Shown in pieces: positions 7,180 to 13,636 of a DNA stretch of 15,650 nucleotides; positions within the stretch are counted from its first letter, which is position 1, and each line of letters opens with the position of its first letter. The DNA is from DATKMG01 sp035541995 (GTDB lineage: Bacteria > Acidobacteriota > Terriglobia > Versatilivoradales > Versatilivoraceae), in the NCBI GenBank assembly GCA_035541995.1, contig DATKMG010000385.1, positions 1 to 15,650 on the forward strand, written 5' to 3'. The notes beneath the pieces are model-generated. The model saw only the letters and a program-made list of their open reading frames with translations. It was not told the origin of the DNA and did not search any database. The position numbers were made by a program, and so were the translations under genes.

Positions 7180-7845
7180 ATGGGCGAAGATAATCACGAA
7201 TCGCTTAAGGTAGAGATCATAGAAAAATGCCGACTCCTGGAAAAGATGGGATATTTTGTCGGTACTTGGGGGAACATCAGCGTCAGGGTCCCAGAAGGTC
7301 TGATTGTGACCCCCAGCAAGGTCCAGTACAACGCGATCAAGACCAGTGATTTCGTCACGGTCTCGCATAGCGGTGACGTGTTGAACGGGAACAGGCTTCC
7401 CTCCTCGGAAACCGAGATTCACCGAGCTTTGCTCAACAAGAAGAATAACATCGGGGCTGCCATCCACAGTCATTCTCCGTATGCGACTGCAGTCTCATGC
7501 CTCCACCGACCTATACCGGTTTTTGTAGAGGACATGGCTCAGATTATTGGAGGGCAAGTCAATTGCACTCACTATGTCCCCGCCGGTCAACACAAGAGGA
7601 TAGCCGAAGAAGTCGCCAACACCATCGGCGAAGAAAACGCTGTCTTGCTGGCTAATCACGGCGTCATCTGTTGTGGCCGCGACTTGGAGGAGGCCTATGT
7701 GGCCAGTCAGATCCTGGAGAAGGCGGCCATGATGATGTTGGCAGCCGGCGGATTGGGACCTGTGATTGCAATCCCAGAAGAATATGTACGTTCGGAAAGG
7801 CACCGTTTTCTTTACAAATACGGAACCACCAGCGACGCGCCGTGA
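7180..7845 (+). CDS. Class II aldolase/adducin family protein (fuculose-phosphate aldolase-like)
   Basis: The 221-residue protein is the size of FucA/AraD enzymes. It shows GTWGNISVR (28-36), the phosphate-binding TPSKVQY (44-50), SSETEIH (75-81) carrying Glu77, the zinc ligands HSH (His96, His98) and LANHG (157-161, His160). FucA uses a Glu at the position of Glu77 as general acid/base, while AraD epimerases use Asp there. The residue therefore favours an aldolase that cleaves a 1-phosphoketose to DHAP and an aldehyde. The inference is moderate, because decarboxylase-like members also exist in the family. Start ATG 7180 follows CAGGGAAGAA and lies 2 bp after the kinase stop; kinase product feeding aldolase is the natural reading. 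Alternatives are L-ribulose-5-phosphate 4-epimerase or a tetronate-pathway decarboxylase. Confidence 0.88.
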   Translation: MGEDNHESLKVEIIEKCRLLEKMGYFVGTWGNISVRVPEGLIVTPSKVQYNAIKTSDFVTVSHSGDVLNGNRLPSSETEIHRALLNKKNNIGAAIHSHSPYATAVSCLHRPIPVFVEDMAQIIGGQVNCTHYVPAGQHKRIAEEVANTIGEENAVLLANHGVICCGRDLEEAYVASQILEKAAMMMLAAGGLGPVIAIPEEYVRSERHRFLYKYGTTSDAP

Positions 7846-7995
7846 CGGCTTCGATATGCGTCAAAACGGGGCAAGTAGTAGCCACGAGGGTGGCGCGGAC
7901 ATCGTGCCCTTTGCGATGTCTCCGAATCAGATCGCAGACATGTCCAACCTCGGCATGTGTGCGCCACACTCCAAACCAGGGCAAGGACGATTTCT
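7846..7995. other. 150-bp gap with two small hairpins
   Basis: No gene is visible. GCCAC (7881-7885) pairs with GTGGC (7890-7894), and GACATCG (7898-7904) pairs with CGATGTC (7914-7920) around a 9-base loop. The first resembles the GGTAGCCACGA repeat end. These may be remnants of a repeat or a leader structure for the PLP gene; neither is followed by a U tract. Confidence 0.4.
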
Positions 7996-9135
7996 ATGAT
8001 CAATCAACTACATGAGCACATGCGGAAGGCCTATCGGTCTGCCATGGGTCGACTGCGCCAAGATTTAGTGACCCCAGCCTTGATTCTCGACCTCGACGTG
8101 GCTCGGCGAAATATCCGGTTTATGGCAGATCGCCTGAGCACTTTGAAGGCCAAGCTCCGCCCTCATGTCAAGGTCCAGAAAAGTCCGGAGTTGGCGCACC
8201 TTCAGATCGAGGCCGGGGCAATTGGTGTTTGTACGGCTACTGTCTGGGAAGCTATTGTCATGAGTCGATCAGGAATCAAGGATGTGTTAATCGCCAACCA
8301 GGTGGGTGGCCGCGAGAAAATCCAGGCTCTAGCCGAAGCAGCCAGACACGGTTATTTGAGCGTGGCAGTCGACGATGTTCGAAACGTTCAGGATCTCTCC
8401 GGTGCCGTTTGTGCGGCTGGAAGCAAACTGGATGTTTTAATCGAAGTGGATGTAGGGATGGGCCGTGGTGGAGTCCGTTCCCCGGAAGAAGCTGTCACTT
8501 TGGCACAGTGCCTGGCTAAGTTACCCGGACTGAAACTCCGCGGGGTCCAAGGATATGAAGGTCACTGCATGCTGGAGCCGGACCGTGCCGTCAGGATTCA
8601 AAAGGCGCGGGCTGCAATGGATTATCTGGGCAGTGTGGTTGATCGCCTGACCCAAGCAGGATTTGCCTGCCAGGTCGTTTCAGCAGGGGGAACTGGCACA
8701 TACGACATTACAGGAGCCAATCCCCGTGTTACCGAGATCCAGGCAGGCTCCTATGTGTTCATGGACAATTTTCATGGCAATCTGGTGCCGGGATTTTCCC
8801 GTGCTCTGACGGTACTGGGAACAGTGGTCATCCAGCACGGGAACACCATAGTTTTAGATAGTGGGCGCAAATCAATCGGGATTGACTTCGTTCTCCCCTC
8901 TCTGGTCCAATATCCTTACTATCAGGCACGTTACTTTGCCGAAGAGCATGCTCTCTTTGATGTGGACGAGCGTTGCCAGCTCAAACTTGGGGACACTGCT
9001 GAGTTAACACCTGGTTATGCCCCCAGTACGGTCAATCTCTATGACGCGTACTATGTGGTTGAGAATGGGGTCGTCGTGGATATCTGGCCGATCATCCCCA
9101 GGGGACCGGGACACGCGGGAATACTGGCAGGATGA
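7996..9135 (+). CDS. D-threonine aldolase/D-serine dehydratase (DSD1)-like fold-III PLP protein, metal ligands substituted
   Basis: The 379-residue product has the alanine-racemase-type PLP barrel followed by the C-terminal D-serine dehydratase-like domain. Visible are TPALILDLD (26-34), the PLP lysine in RPHVK (Lys59), IEVDVGMGRGGV (149-160), SAGGTGTY for the PLP phosphate (229-236) and EIQAGSYVFMD (247-257). Known D-threonine aldolases and D-serine dehydratases bind a divalent metal through a His-x-Cys or His-x-Asp pair just before the TVNL-D segment. Here the stretch reads PGYAPSTVNLYD (339-350), so Tyr341 and Pro343 replace both ligands. Function may therefore differ (metal-independent racemase, lyase or hydrolase-like). 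The ATG at 7996 is preceded by AAGGACGA. An in-frame ATG at 7957 would add 13 residues without family match. It lies 150 bp after the aldolase gene. Confidence 0.88.
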   Translation: MINQLHEHMRKAYRSAMGRLRQDLVTPALILDLDVARRNIRFMADRLSTLKAKLRPHVKVQKSPELAHLQIEAGAIGVCTATVWEAIVMSRSGIKDVLIANQVGGREKIQALAEAARHGYLSVAVDDVRNVQDLSGAVCAAGSKLDVLIEVDVGMGRGGVRSPEEAVTLAQCLAKLPGLKLRGVQGYEGHCMLEPDRAVRIQKARAAMDYLGSVVDRLTQAGFACQVVSAGGTGTYDITGANPRVTEIQAGSYVFMDNFHGNLVPGFSRALTVLGTVVIQHGNTIVLDSGRKSIGIDFVLPSLVQYPYYQARYFAEEHALFDVDERCQLKLGDTAELTPGYAPSTVNLYDAYYVVENGVVVDIWPIIPRGPGHAGILAG

Positions 9136-9145
9136 TTACAAATTG

Positions 9146-9245
9146 TTGTCATGAAATTGCGAGTTTTGGATAGGGACGGCTGGCCCTAGCCGTCCGCAAT
9201 TCTGAAAAACGTCGCGGTGGGGTTACCGCGCCCTATCGTTTTCAT
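9146..9245 (-). repeat. Core repeat A with flanks, minus orientation
   Basis: Read on the minus strand, this region gives ATGAAAACGATAGGGCGCGG, then the two hairpins in the same order as the copy at 2010-2107, joined by TTTTCAGAATTG, then CTATCCAAAACTCG and CAATTTCATGACAA. Plus-strand hairpin arms are GGACGGCT (9174-9181) with AGCCGTCC (9188-9195) and CGCGGT (9213-9218) with ACCGCG (9225-9230). It occupies the gap between the PLP protein and the cyclase-family gene. Confidence 0.75.
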
Positions 9246-9418
9246 GCGCGGTGGTTAGCTTAAATAGTTCATGCGGCACTTTTATGAGATTGACCAATGA
9301 GCAGGAATGAAACCTCACTGGGTTTCGTGGATCGGACGGGAACCCTCATTCGAAGGGAATGGCATGGTCAATGCACATCGCCAGTTTTATACTACATGGC
9401 AGCCTGGAAGGAGCATGG
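9246..9418. other. Remainder of the gap upstream of the cyclase-family gene
   Basis: No gene is supported. On the minus strand, CTCATAAAAGTGCCGCATG (9268-9286 region) resembles the flank module wording seen at 2098-2115. GAAACC/GGTTTC (about 9308-9325) can form a short hairpin. In-frame ATG codons at 9359 and 9371 precede the chosen cyclase start but lack a ribosome site. Confidence 0.35.
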
Positions 9419-10372
9419 ATGGTATCTATGAAAACGACACCGACTCATGTTTCTGCATCAGAATTTGATCAACTTTTCAAGAGTGTCTGTAACTGGGGAC
9501 GCTGGGGGCCTGATGATGAACGCGGAACTCTCAACTACCTCACCCCCGCCCGGGTGTGCGCCGCAGCAGCAGGGGTCCGTCGAGGCCGTTCAGTTTCCCT
9601 GGCCATTCCAATCAATACGGTGGCCGGACCGGATAATCCACGGCCGGCTGCGCACCACATGGTCCGAATGTACGATATCCATTCCGGCGAAGGTGAGCCC
9701 CAATTTGCCGCAGACTACTTGGGTAGTGAATTCCACGGCGATTGCCACACTCACATCGATGCCCTTTGTCACATTGCGTACAAGGGAATGCTCTACAACG
9801 GCAAACCCGCCAGCAGCGTGACCTCCCACGGTGCAACGCTCCAGGACATTACCGCATACGCACAGGGCATTGTCGGTCGCGGCGTGTTATTTGATATTCC
9901 CCGCCTGAGAGGGGTTAAGTGGTTAGAGCCGGGCGAGGCCGTGACACGGCAAGAGCTGGAGGAGGCAGAAAAGGCCCAGGGGGTAAGACTCGGCGAGGGC
10001 GACATTTTCGTTTTCCGCACCGGCCACCACCGGCGGAGGCTTGAATTGGGGCCATGGAACAACGGTTACGACGGGGAGGGCAAGGCGGGGTTACACGTAA
10101 ATACCATACCCTGGCTCCACGAACGCAAAGTGGCCGTATTCCTGCCTGACGGCGACGGTGAAACCGTTCCCAGTAACGTCGAAGGGATAGCCTATCCCAT
10201 CCACGCTCTTCAGATCGCCGCCATGGGAATGGTCTGTGCTGACAGCCTCCAGTTCGAAGAGCTGATCAAGGTTTGCCAGGAAGAAGGTCGCTGGGAGTTC
10301 CTGGTCGTGATTGCTCCACTGCGCCTTCCGCGTGGAACAGGATCCTTATTTAATCCCATTGCTATATTTTGA
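9419..10372 (+). CDS. Cyclase-family metal-dependent hydrolase (PF04199, kynurenine formamidase-like)
   Basis: The 317-residue protein contains the family metal motif HGDCHTHIDALCH (106-118), a variant of H-x-G-T-H-x-D-x-P-x-H, giving likely ligands His106, His110 or His112, Asp114 and His118. It has the supporting segments WGPDDERGTLN (29-39), FRTGHH (199-204) and a C-terminal APLRLPRGTGSLFNP (299-313). This long form of the family hydrolyses amide or lactone-like bonds, as in kynurenine formamidase and related hydrolases; the substrate is unknown. The ATG at 9419 has AAGGAG (9408-9413) at 5 bp; ATG 9428 is the alternative. It follows the PLP gene after a repeat-bearing gap, so a shared pathway is possible but not shown. 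The sequence has no signal peptide and is expected in the cytosol. Confidence 0.88.
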   Translation: MVSMKTTPTHVSASEFDQLFKSVCNWGRWGPDDERGTLNYLTPARVCAAAAGVRRGRSVSLAIPINTVAGPDNPRPAAHHMVRMYDIHSGEGEPQFAADYLGSEFHGDCHTHIDALCHIAYKGMLYNGKPASSVTSHGATLQDITAYAQGIVGRGVLFDIPRLRGVKWLEPGEAVTRQELEEAEKAQGVRLGEGDIFVFRTGHHRRRLELGPWNNGYDGEGKAGLHVNTIPWLHERKVAVFLPDGDGETVPSNVEGIAYPIHALQIAAMGMVCADSLQFEELIKVCQEEGRWEFLVVIAPLRLPRGTGSLFNPIAIF

Positions 10373-10412
10373 CTGTGTTATACATATTTAGAGGTATGAA
10401 TGCATTGTTTTA

Positions 10413-10494
10413 CCCCCCTCACCCTGGCCCTCCCCGCTGATTGCGGGGTGAGGGGTGAAAGCTTGATAAGCTTTCACGTAGGTCGGGTGAGGGG
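10413..10494. repeat. Nested palindromic intergenic repeat (CCCCTCACCC...GGGTGAGGGG)
   Basis: Outer arms CCCCTCACCC (10415-10424) and GGGTGAGGGG (10485-10494) are perfect inverses. Nested inside are CCCCGC/GCGGGG (10432-10437, 10443-10448) and a perfect 10-bp stem GTGAAAGCTT/AAGCTTTCAC (10455-10477) with a 3-base loop. The GGGGTGAGGGG at 10445-10455 is an alternative partner for the left arm. The element fills the gap between the cyclase-family gene and the isomerase. Repeats of this CCCTCACCC wording are widespread in environmental bacterial genomes (general knowledge). Confidence 0.75.
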
Positions 10495-10577
10495 AAGAGC
10501 ATAGCGAAAACTAGGAATTGCCAATTTTGCTTTATTTGGAAGATGCCAACCAAAGTCAATGAAAAGGAGAAAGAACC

Positions 10578-11498
10578 ATGAAAGTCCATTTAGGGATTGA
10601 CAATATCTACGCTGCCAAACGCTGGCCCGAGCCCGATGAATGGGGTAGACAGATCACCGAGCGTTGGGGCTTAAAGCACGTCCAATTTTGTTTCGATCTT
10701 CTTGATCCGCGAACTAGCGAGGACGCCCGCAAAAGCATGTGCGCCAAAGTCAGAGAGGCCTCCCGGAAGTACGGCTTCGAGATCCATAGCGCCTTCATAG
10801 GTCTAGGCGCCTATTCTTACAATTTGTTGCTGCACCCGTTTCCGGAATTTAGGAAAGATGCCCTGAAGTGGTGCGAACTGGCGTCGATCACTGCTGCGGA
10901 GTTGGGGGCCCAGGGAGTTGGGGGCCCGATAGCCGCCGCCAGCGTGAAGGATTACCGGGATCCCAAAAAACGCGAATTCCTGATGGACACGCTGGTAGAA
11001 GGAATGCAGGCCTTTGCTCGCTATGCCGCAGCCCAGGGCTTAAAGTTTGTGCTTTGGGAACCTACGCCAATTGGTCGCGAGGGGTTGATTCATTTGGACG
11101 AAGCCAAGAGTCTATATGAACGATTCAATCGGAATACTCCTATTCCCATCCAGTTCCTGCTCGATGTCGGACATCAGTGCAGTTATGAGGTGACGGGCAA
11201 GGATCGAGATACCTACCTTTGGCTTCGGGAACTGGGAAAGATCTCGCCTGCCATCCACCTGCAGCAAATGGATGGTATCTGGGACCGTCATTGGAGCTTC
11301 AGCAAGGCGCACAATGCAGAAGGCGTGGTCAAGATGGACAAGGTCCTTGAGGCTCTTGAGCAGTCGGGGACCGAAGAGGTCTACCTGTTCCCCGAACTGA
11401 TCCATGCTTTTGAATTCGAAGAGGAGAAACTGCTGGAGGAAATGGATGAGAGTTACGAGTACCTCAAGCAGTTCGTCAGCCAGCCGGTCCACGCCTAA
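10578..11498 (+). CDS. TIM-barrel sugar phosphate isomerase/epimerase (AP endonuclease 2 superfamily)
   Basis: The 306-residue protein has the xylose-isomerase-like TIM-barrel layout with four evenly spaced acidic/His metal positions: Glu161 in LWEPTPIG, Asp196 and His199 in LLDVGHQ, His227 in IHLQQMD and Glu274 in FPELIH. Such enzymes isomerise or epimerise free or phosphorylated sugars by metal-assisted enolisation in the cytosol. The opening GIDNIYAAKRWPEP-type sequence and IHLQQ-D recall uncharacterised relatives of tetrulose-phosphate isomerases such as EryC/LerI, which would suit an erythritol-kinase-like partner; this is a tentative inference. AAGGAG (10564-10569) lies 8 bp before the ATG, a strong ribosome site. 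The gene is isolated by repeats on both sides. Confidence 0.88.
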   Translation: MKVHLGIDNIYAAKRWPEPDEWGRQITERWGLKHVQFCFDLLDPRTSEDARKSMCAKVREASRKYGFEIHSAFIGLGAYSYNLLLHPFPEFRKDALKWCELASITAAELGAQGVGGPIAAASVKDYRDPKKREFLMDTLVEGMQAFARYAAAQGLKFVLWEPTPIGREGLIHLDEAKSLYERFNRNTPIPIQFLLDVGHQCSYEVTGKDRDTYLWLRELGKISPAIHLQQMDGIWDRHWSFSKAHNAEGVVKMDKVLEALEQSGTEEVYLFPELIHAFEFEEEKLLEEMDESYEYLKQFVSQPVHA

Positions 11499-11708
11499 GG
11501 GATTAGGGGAGACCATCTTGAACGAATATCTTTTTCATGAATGTGCCCCATGACCTCTTCAAGTTCACCACTGCGGATGAAAATGGCGGTCTTAGGGGTA
11601 GCGTGGGAGCCGATCTCCGAGCGGCGAGCAAGTTGAACCGGGCTACCGCCGCTCCGGAGCGACAGCGGTCGCGGAGCGCGTCGCCTTCCCAGTCAGCGTA
11701 TTCGGCCG
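11499..11708. repeat. Gap carrying left flank module copy 3 and a C-type core
   Basis: The module at 11530-11590 reads CTTTTTCATGAATG, then CCCCATGACCTCTTCAAG and TTCACC, then GGATGAAAATGGCGG. It is followed by TGGGAGCCGATCTCCGAGCG (about 11606-11625), a close match to core C, and a GGAGCG/CGGAGCG-rich degraded right half to about 11682. A clean right flank is not seen before the TPR gene. No gene is supported in the interval. Confidence 0.7.
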
Positions 11709-12653
11709 ATGAACGTCTGGACCAGAGTCATGACAGCCGCCATGCTTATCAGTGCGGCGTCGGCGTTTCCTCGCTCCGGTCAGGAGCCTAATTCACCAAT
11801 CTTCTCTTCCCGTTCCAGTGTGAGGCAGTCAATAGCCAGGCTGATCGAGTCCGGCCAATTGCAGCAAGCACAAACACAATTGAACCAGCAGCTGTCCCAT
11901 CAGGGGGAATCTCCGGATACGCTTTACCTCGAAGCTCTCCTCTTGTTCAAGCAGAAACAGCATGAGAAATCTGAAGAGAAGTTGAAACGCAGCCTGTCCA
12001 TCGAGAAGGATGACCCGGAGGCTTGTTTGCTCCTCGCACGAAATGCCGTTTTACTGAATCAAATGGAGCTTGCCGAGACCTCTCTGAAAACCTCAATCCG
12101 ACTGGCGCCCAAAGAACCTCTGTCCCATCTGCATTTGGGTCTCCTATATTTCACCACCAACCGTTTCTCTTTGGCAGAGAGTGAATTTCAGGCATTGGTT
12201 AGCCTGGATGCAACTTACATGAAAGGTTACGACCTGCTCGGGCTGGCCCAAGAAGAACTGCAAGGAGCGGAGGTGGTCAAGGCCACCTATCAGAAGGCCA
12301 TTGATTTGGCTGAAAAGCAACATCTCCACGACGAGTCACCCTACCTTCATCTTGCCAAATTCCTATGGCGAAAAAACTCCTTCCCGGAGAGCTTACCTCT
12401 CGCCCAAAGAGCCGTAGAAGTGAACCCGCAGTCGTCAGGAGCTTACTATGTATTGGGATTGGTCCTCGACAAACTTGGCCAAACTGAGCCAGCCATCAAG
12501 AATCTGCAAGAATCCACCAGAATCGATCCTCAGAATGCTGAGGCCCACTATCTGTTAAGTCGGATCTACCTTAAGCAAGGAAAACAGGAAGAAGCCCGGA
12601 AGGAATTGCAGCTCTTCAGAGAGGCCAAAAAGACCGTGAAGGCCTCTCCTTAG
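11709..12653 (+). CDS. Secreted/periplasmic tetratricopeptide-repeat protein
   Basis: The 314-residue product begins with a short basic end, a hydrophobic stretch (TAAMLISAASA, 9-19) and an Ala-x-Ala site after residue 19, a likely Sec signal peptide. A Ser/Gln-rich linker follows. From about residue 40 there are roughly seven helical pairs with TPR spacing of 34 residues, clearest at 70-103, 104-137, 138-171, 210-242, 243-276 (YYVLGLVLDKLGQTEPAIKN region) and 277-310 (EAHYLLSRIYLKQGKQEEAR region). TPR arrays are protein-interaction scaffolds; the partner is unknown. The style resembles exported TPR proteins common in Acidobacteriota. ATG 11709 is chosen because it supplies the signal peptide n-region; no strong ribosome site is visible, and ATG 11730 is an alternative. 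No enzyme domain is present. Confidence 0.85.
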   Translation: MNVWTRVMTAAMLISAASAFPRSGQEPNSPIFSSRSSVRQSIARLIESGQLQQAQTQLNQQLSHQGESPDTLYLEALLLFKQKQHEKSEEKLKRSLSIEKDDPEACLLLARNAVLLNQMELAETSLKTSIRLAPKEPLSHLHLGLLYFTTNRFSLAESEFQALVSLDATYMKGYDLLGLAQEELQGAEVVKATYQKAIDLAEKQHLHDESPYLHLAKFLWRKNSFPESLPLAQRAVEVNPQSSGAYYVLGLVLDKLGQTEPAIKNLQESTRIDPQNAEAHYLLSRIYLKQGKQEEARKELQLFREAKKTVKASP

Positions 12654-12663
12654 ACGTAATGAT

Positions 12664-12836
12664 AGTGAATGGAAGTGCCACATGCGGCGAGTACTGGCCA
12701 GTACGGATGAAAATGGATGGGAGCCAATCGTGGGACCGCTGTCCCCCGAGCAGCGACCCATTTGACCCCGGCGACCAGCCCACGACAAACCAAAGGCCGT
12801 TTGTCGTGGCTACCAGAACTGAGATTCTCATGAAAG
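12664..12836 (+). repeat. Degenerate composite repeat copy 4 with a second TCGTGGCTACC hairpin
   Basis: Fragments of the flank module (AGTGCCACATG, then GGATGAAAATGGATGGGAGCC at about 12705-12725, split here as GGATGAAAATGG and ATGGGAGCC) lead into a degraded C-type core (GAGCAGCGACCCATTTGACC). Next is a perfect hairpin CCACGACAAAC (12780-12790) with GTTTGTCGTGG (12799-12809), whose right end continues CTACCAGAACT as at 1951-1960. A right flank GATTCTCATGAAAG (12823-12836) follows and runs straight into the ribosome site of the methyltransferase gene. Confidence 0.7.
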
Positions 12837-12847
12837 AAGGAGAGGGT

Positions 12848-13627
12848 ATGTCGTTACGCCCAGACATCCGCGGGTTCGAAAAGCTGGCAGCTCATGTACC
12901 CGATTTGCGCGAAGGGCGTGAACCGCTGGTCGGGTTGATTGGATTTGTCATCTTCGCTGCTGCCACTGCCATTTTGCTGACCATCGATCATCTGTGGCCG
13001 ACATATACCGGACTGGGGCAGATCGGGGCGATCATAGCTGGGTTTCTATTTGCAGCTCGTTTCTTCTGGAGGCGTAAGGCCTACCGCGCCAGATGGGGAG
13101 ACCTTGCCTATCGGAATGCATTCGTGCGCTGCATCCTCCCGGGCATGCCAACGATTATGGCAGCTATTGTGCACACCGCATACCTGCCAGGAGATCGTCT
13201 GCCATGGAACTGGGCCCGTAGTCTTCTCATTGCGCCGGCCGCCTATCTGGTGGTCGTCGGCTTGTTATTGTGGGCCCGTTCAGTCTTGACGTTTGGGATC
13301 GACAACCTGGCGATGCTCTATGTCTATTTCCCTGAAGAGAGCCCAATGGTGGATGCATCCATTTATTCTGTAATTCGTCATCCTGTTTATTCGGCCGTGT
13401 CCCATATTGGATTGGCCCTCGGCTTGTGGCGTGGGACCTGGTTTTCGATTGCATTCGGACTGCTGATGCCGGTCGGGTTGACCATTTGGCTTCGTCTTGT
13501 TGAGGAGCCGGAACTGTTGGAGCGGTTTGCTGATTCGTATGCGGCTTATCGCCGCAAAGTCCCGGCCTTCTGGCCTCGACTGCAGGATTGGGGGAAGTTC
13601 TTCCGATTTGTGATGATTGGGCGATGA
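12848..13627 (+). CDS. Isoprenylcysteine carboxyl methyltransferase (ICMT/PEMT)-like membrane protein
   Basis: This 259-residue integral membrane protein has about five to six hydrophobic segments (near 26-48, 54-72, 95-112, 124-146, 184-196, 197-215). Its C-terminal ICMT-family signature is the Arg-His-Pro-x-Tyr motif in SVIRHPVYSA (174-183), then EEPELLERF (219-227) and YAAYRRKVPAFWPR (231-244). Members transfer a methyl group from S-adenosylmethionine to isoprenylcysteine carboxylates or lipid head groups in the membrane. In bacteria the substrate is generally unknown, and it is here. The start ATG 12848 has AAGGAGAGGG immediately upstream, overlapping the end of a repeat flank. The longer frame from 12659 would translate 63 residues of repeat. 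It converges with the NanE-NanK gene, with 9 bp between stops. Confidence 0.85.
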   Translation: MSLRPDIRGFEKLAAHVPDLREGREPLVGLIGFVIFAAATAILLTIDHLWPTYTGLGQIGAIIAGFLFAARFFWRRKAYRARWGDLAYRNAFVRCILPGMPTIMAAIVHTAYLPGDRLPWNWARSLLIAPAAYLVVVGLLLWARSVLTFGIDNLAMLYVYFPEESPMVDASIYSVIRHPVYSAVSHIGLALGLWRGTWFSIAFGLLMPVGLTIWLRLVEEPELLERFADSYAAYRRKVPAFWPRLQDWGKFFRFVMIGR

Positions 13628-13636
13628 ATGACATGG

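Noticed and set aside
1860..12836. CRISPR array or insertion sequence as explanation for the repeats
   Set aside because: Repeats are not regularly spaced with unique spacers, no cas genes are present, and no transposase is visible anywhere in the window.
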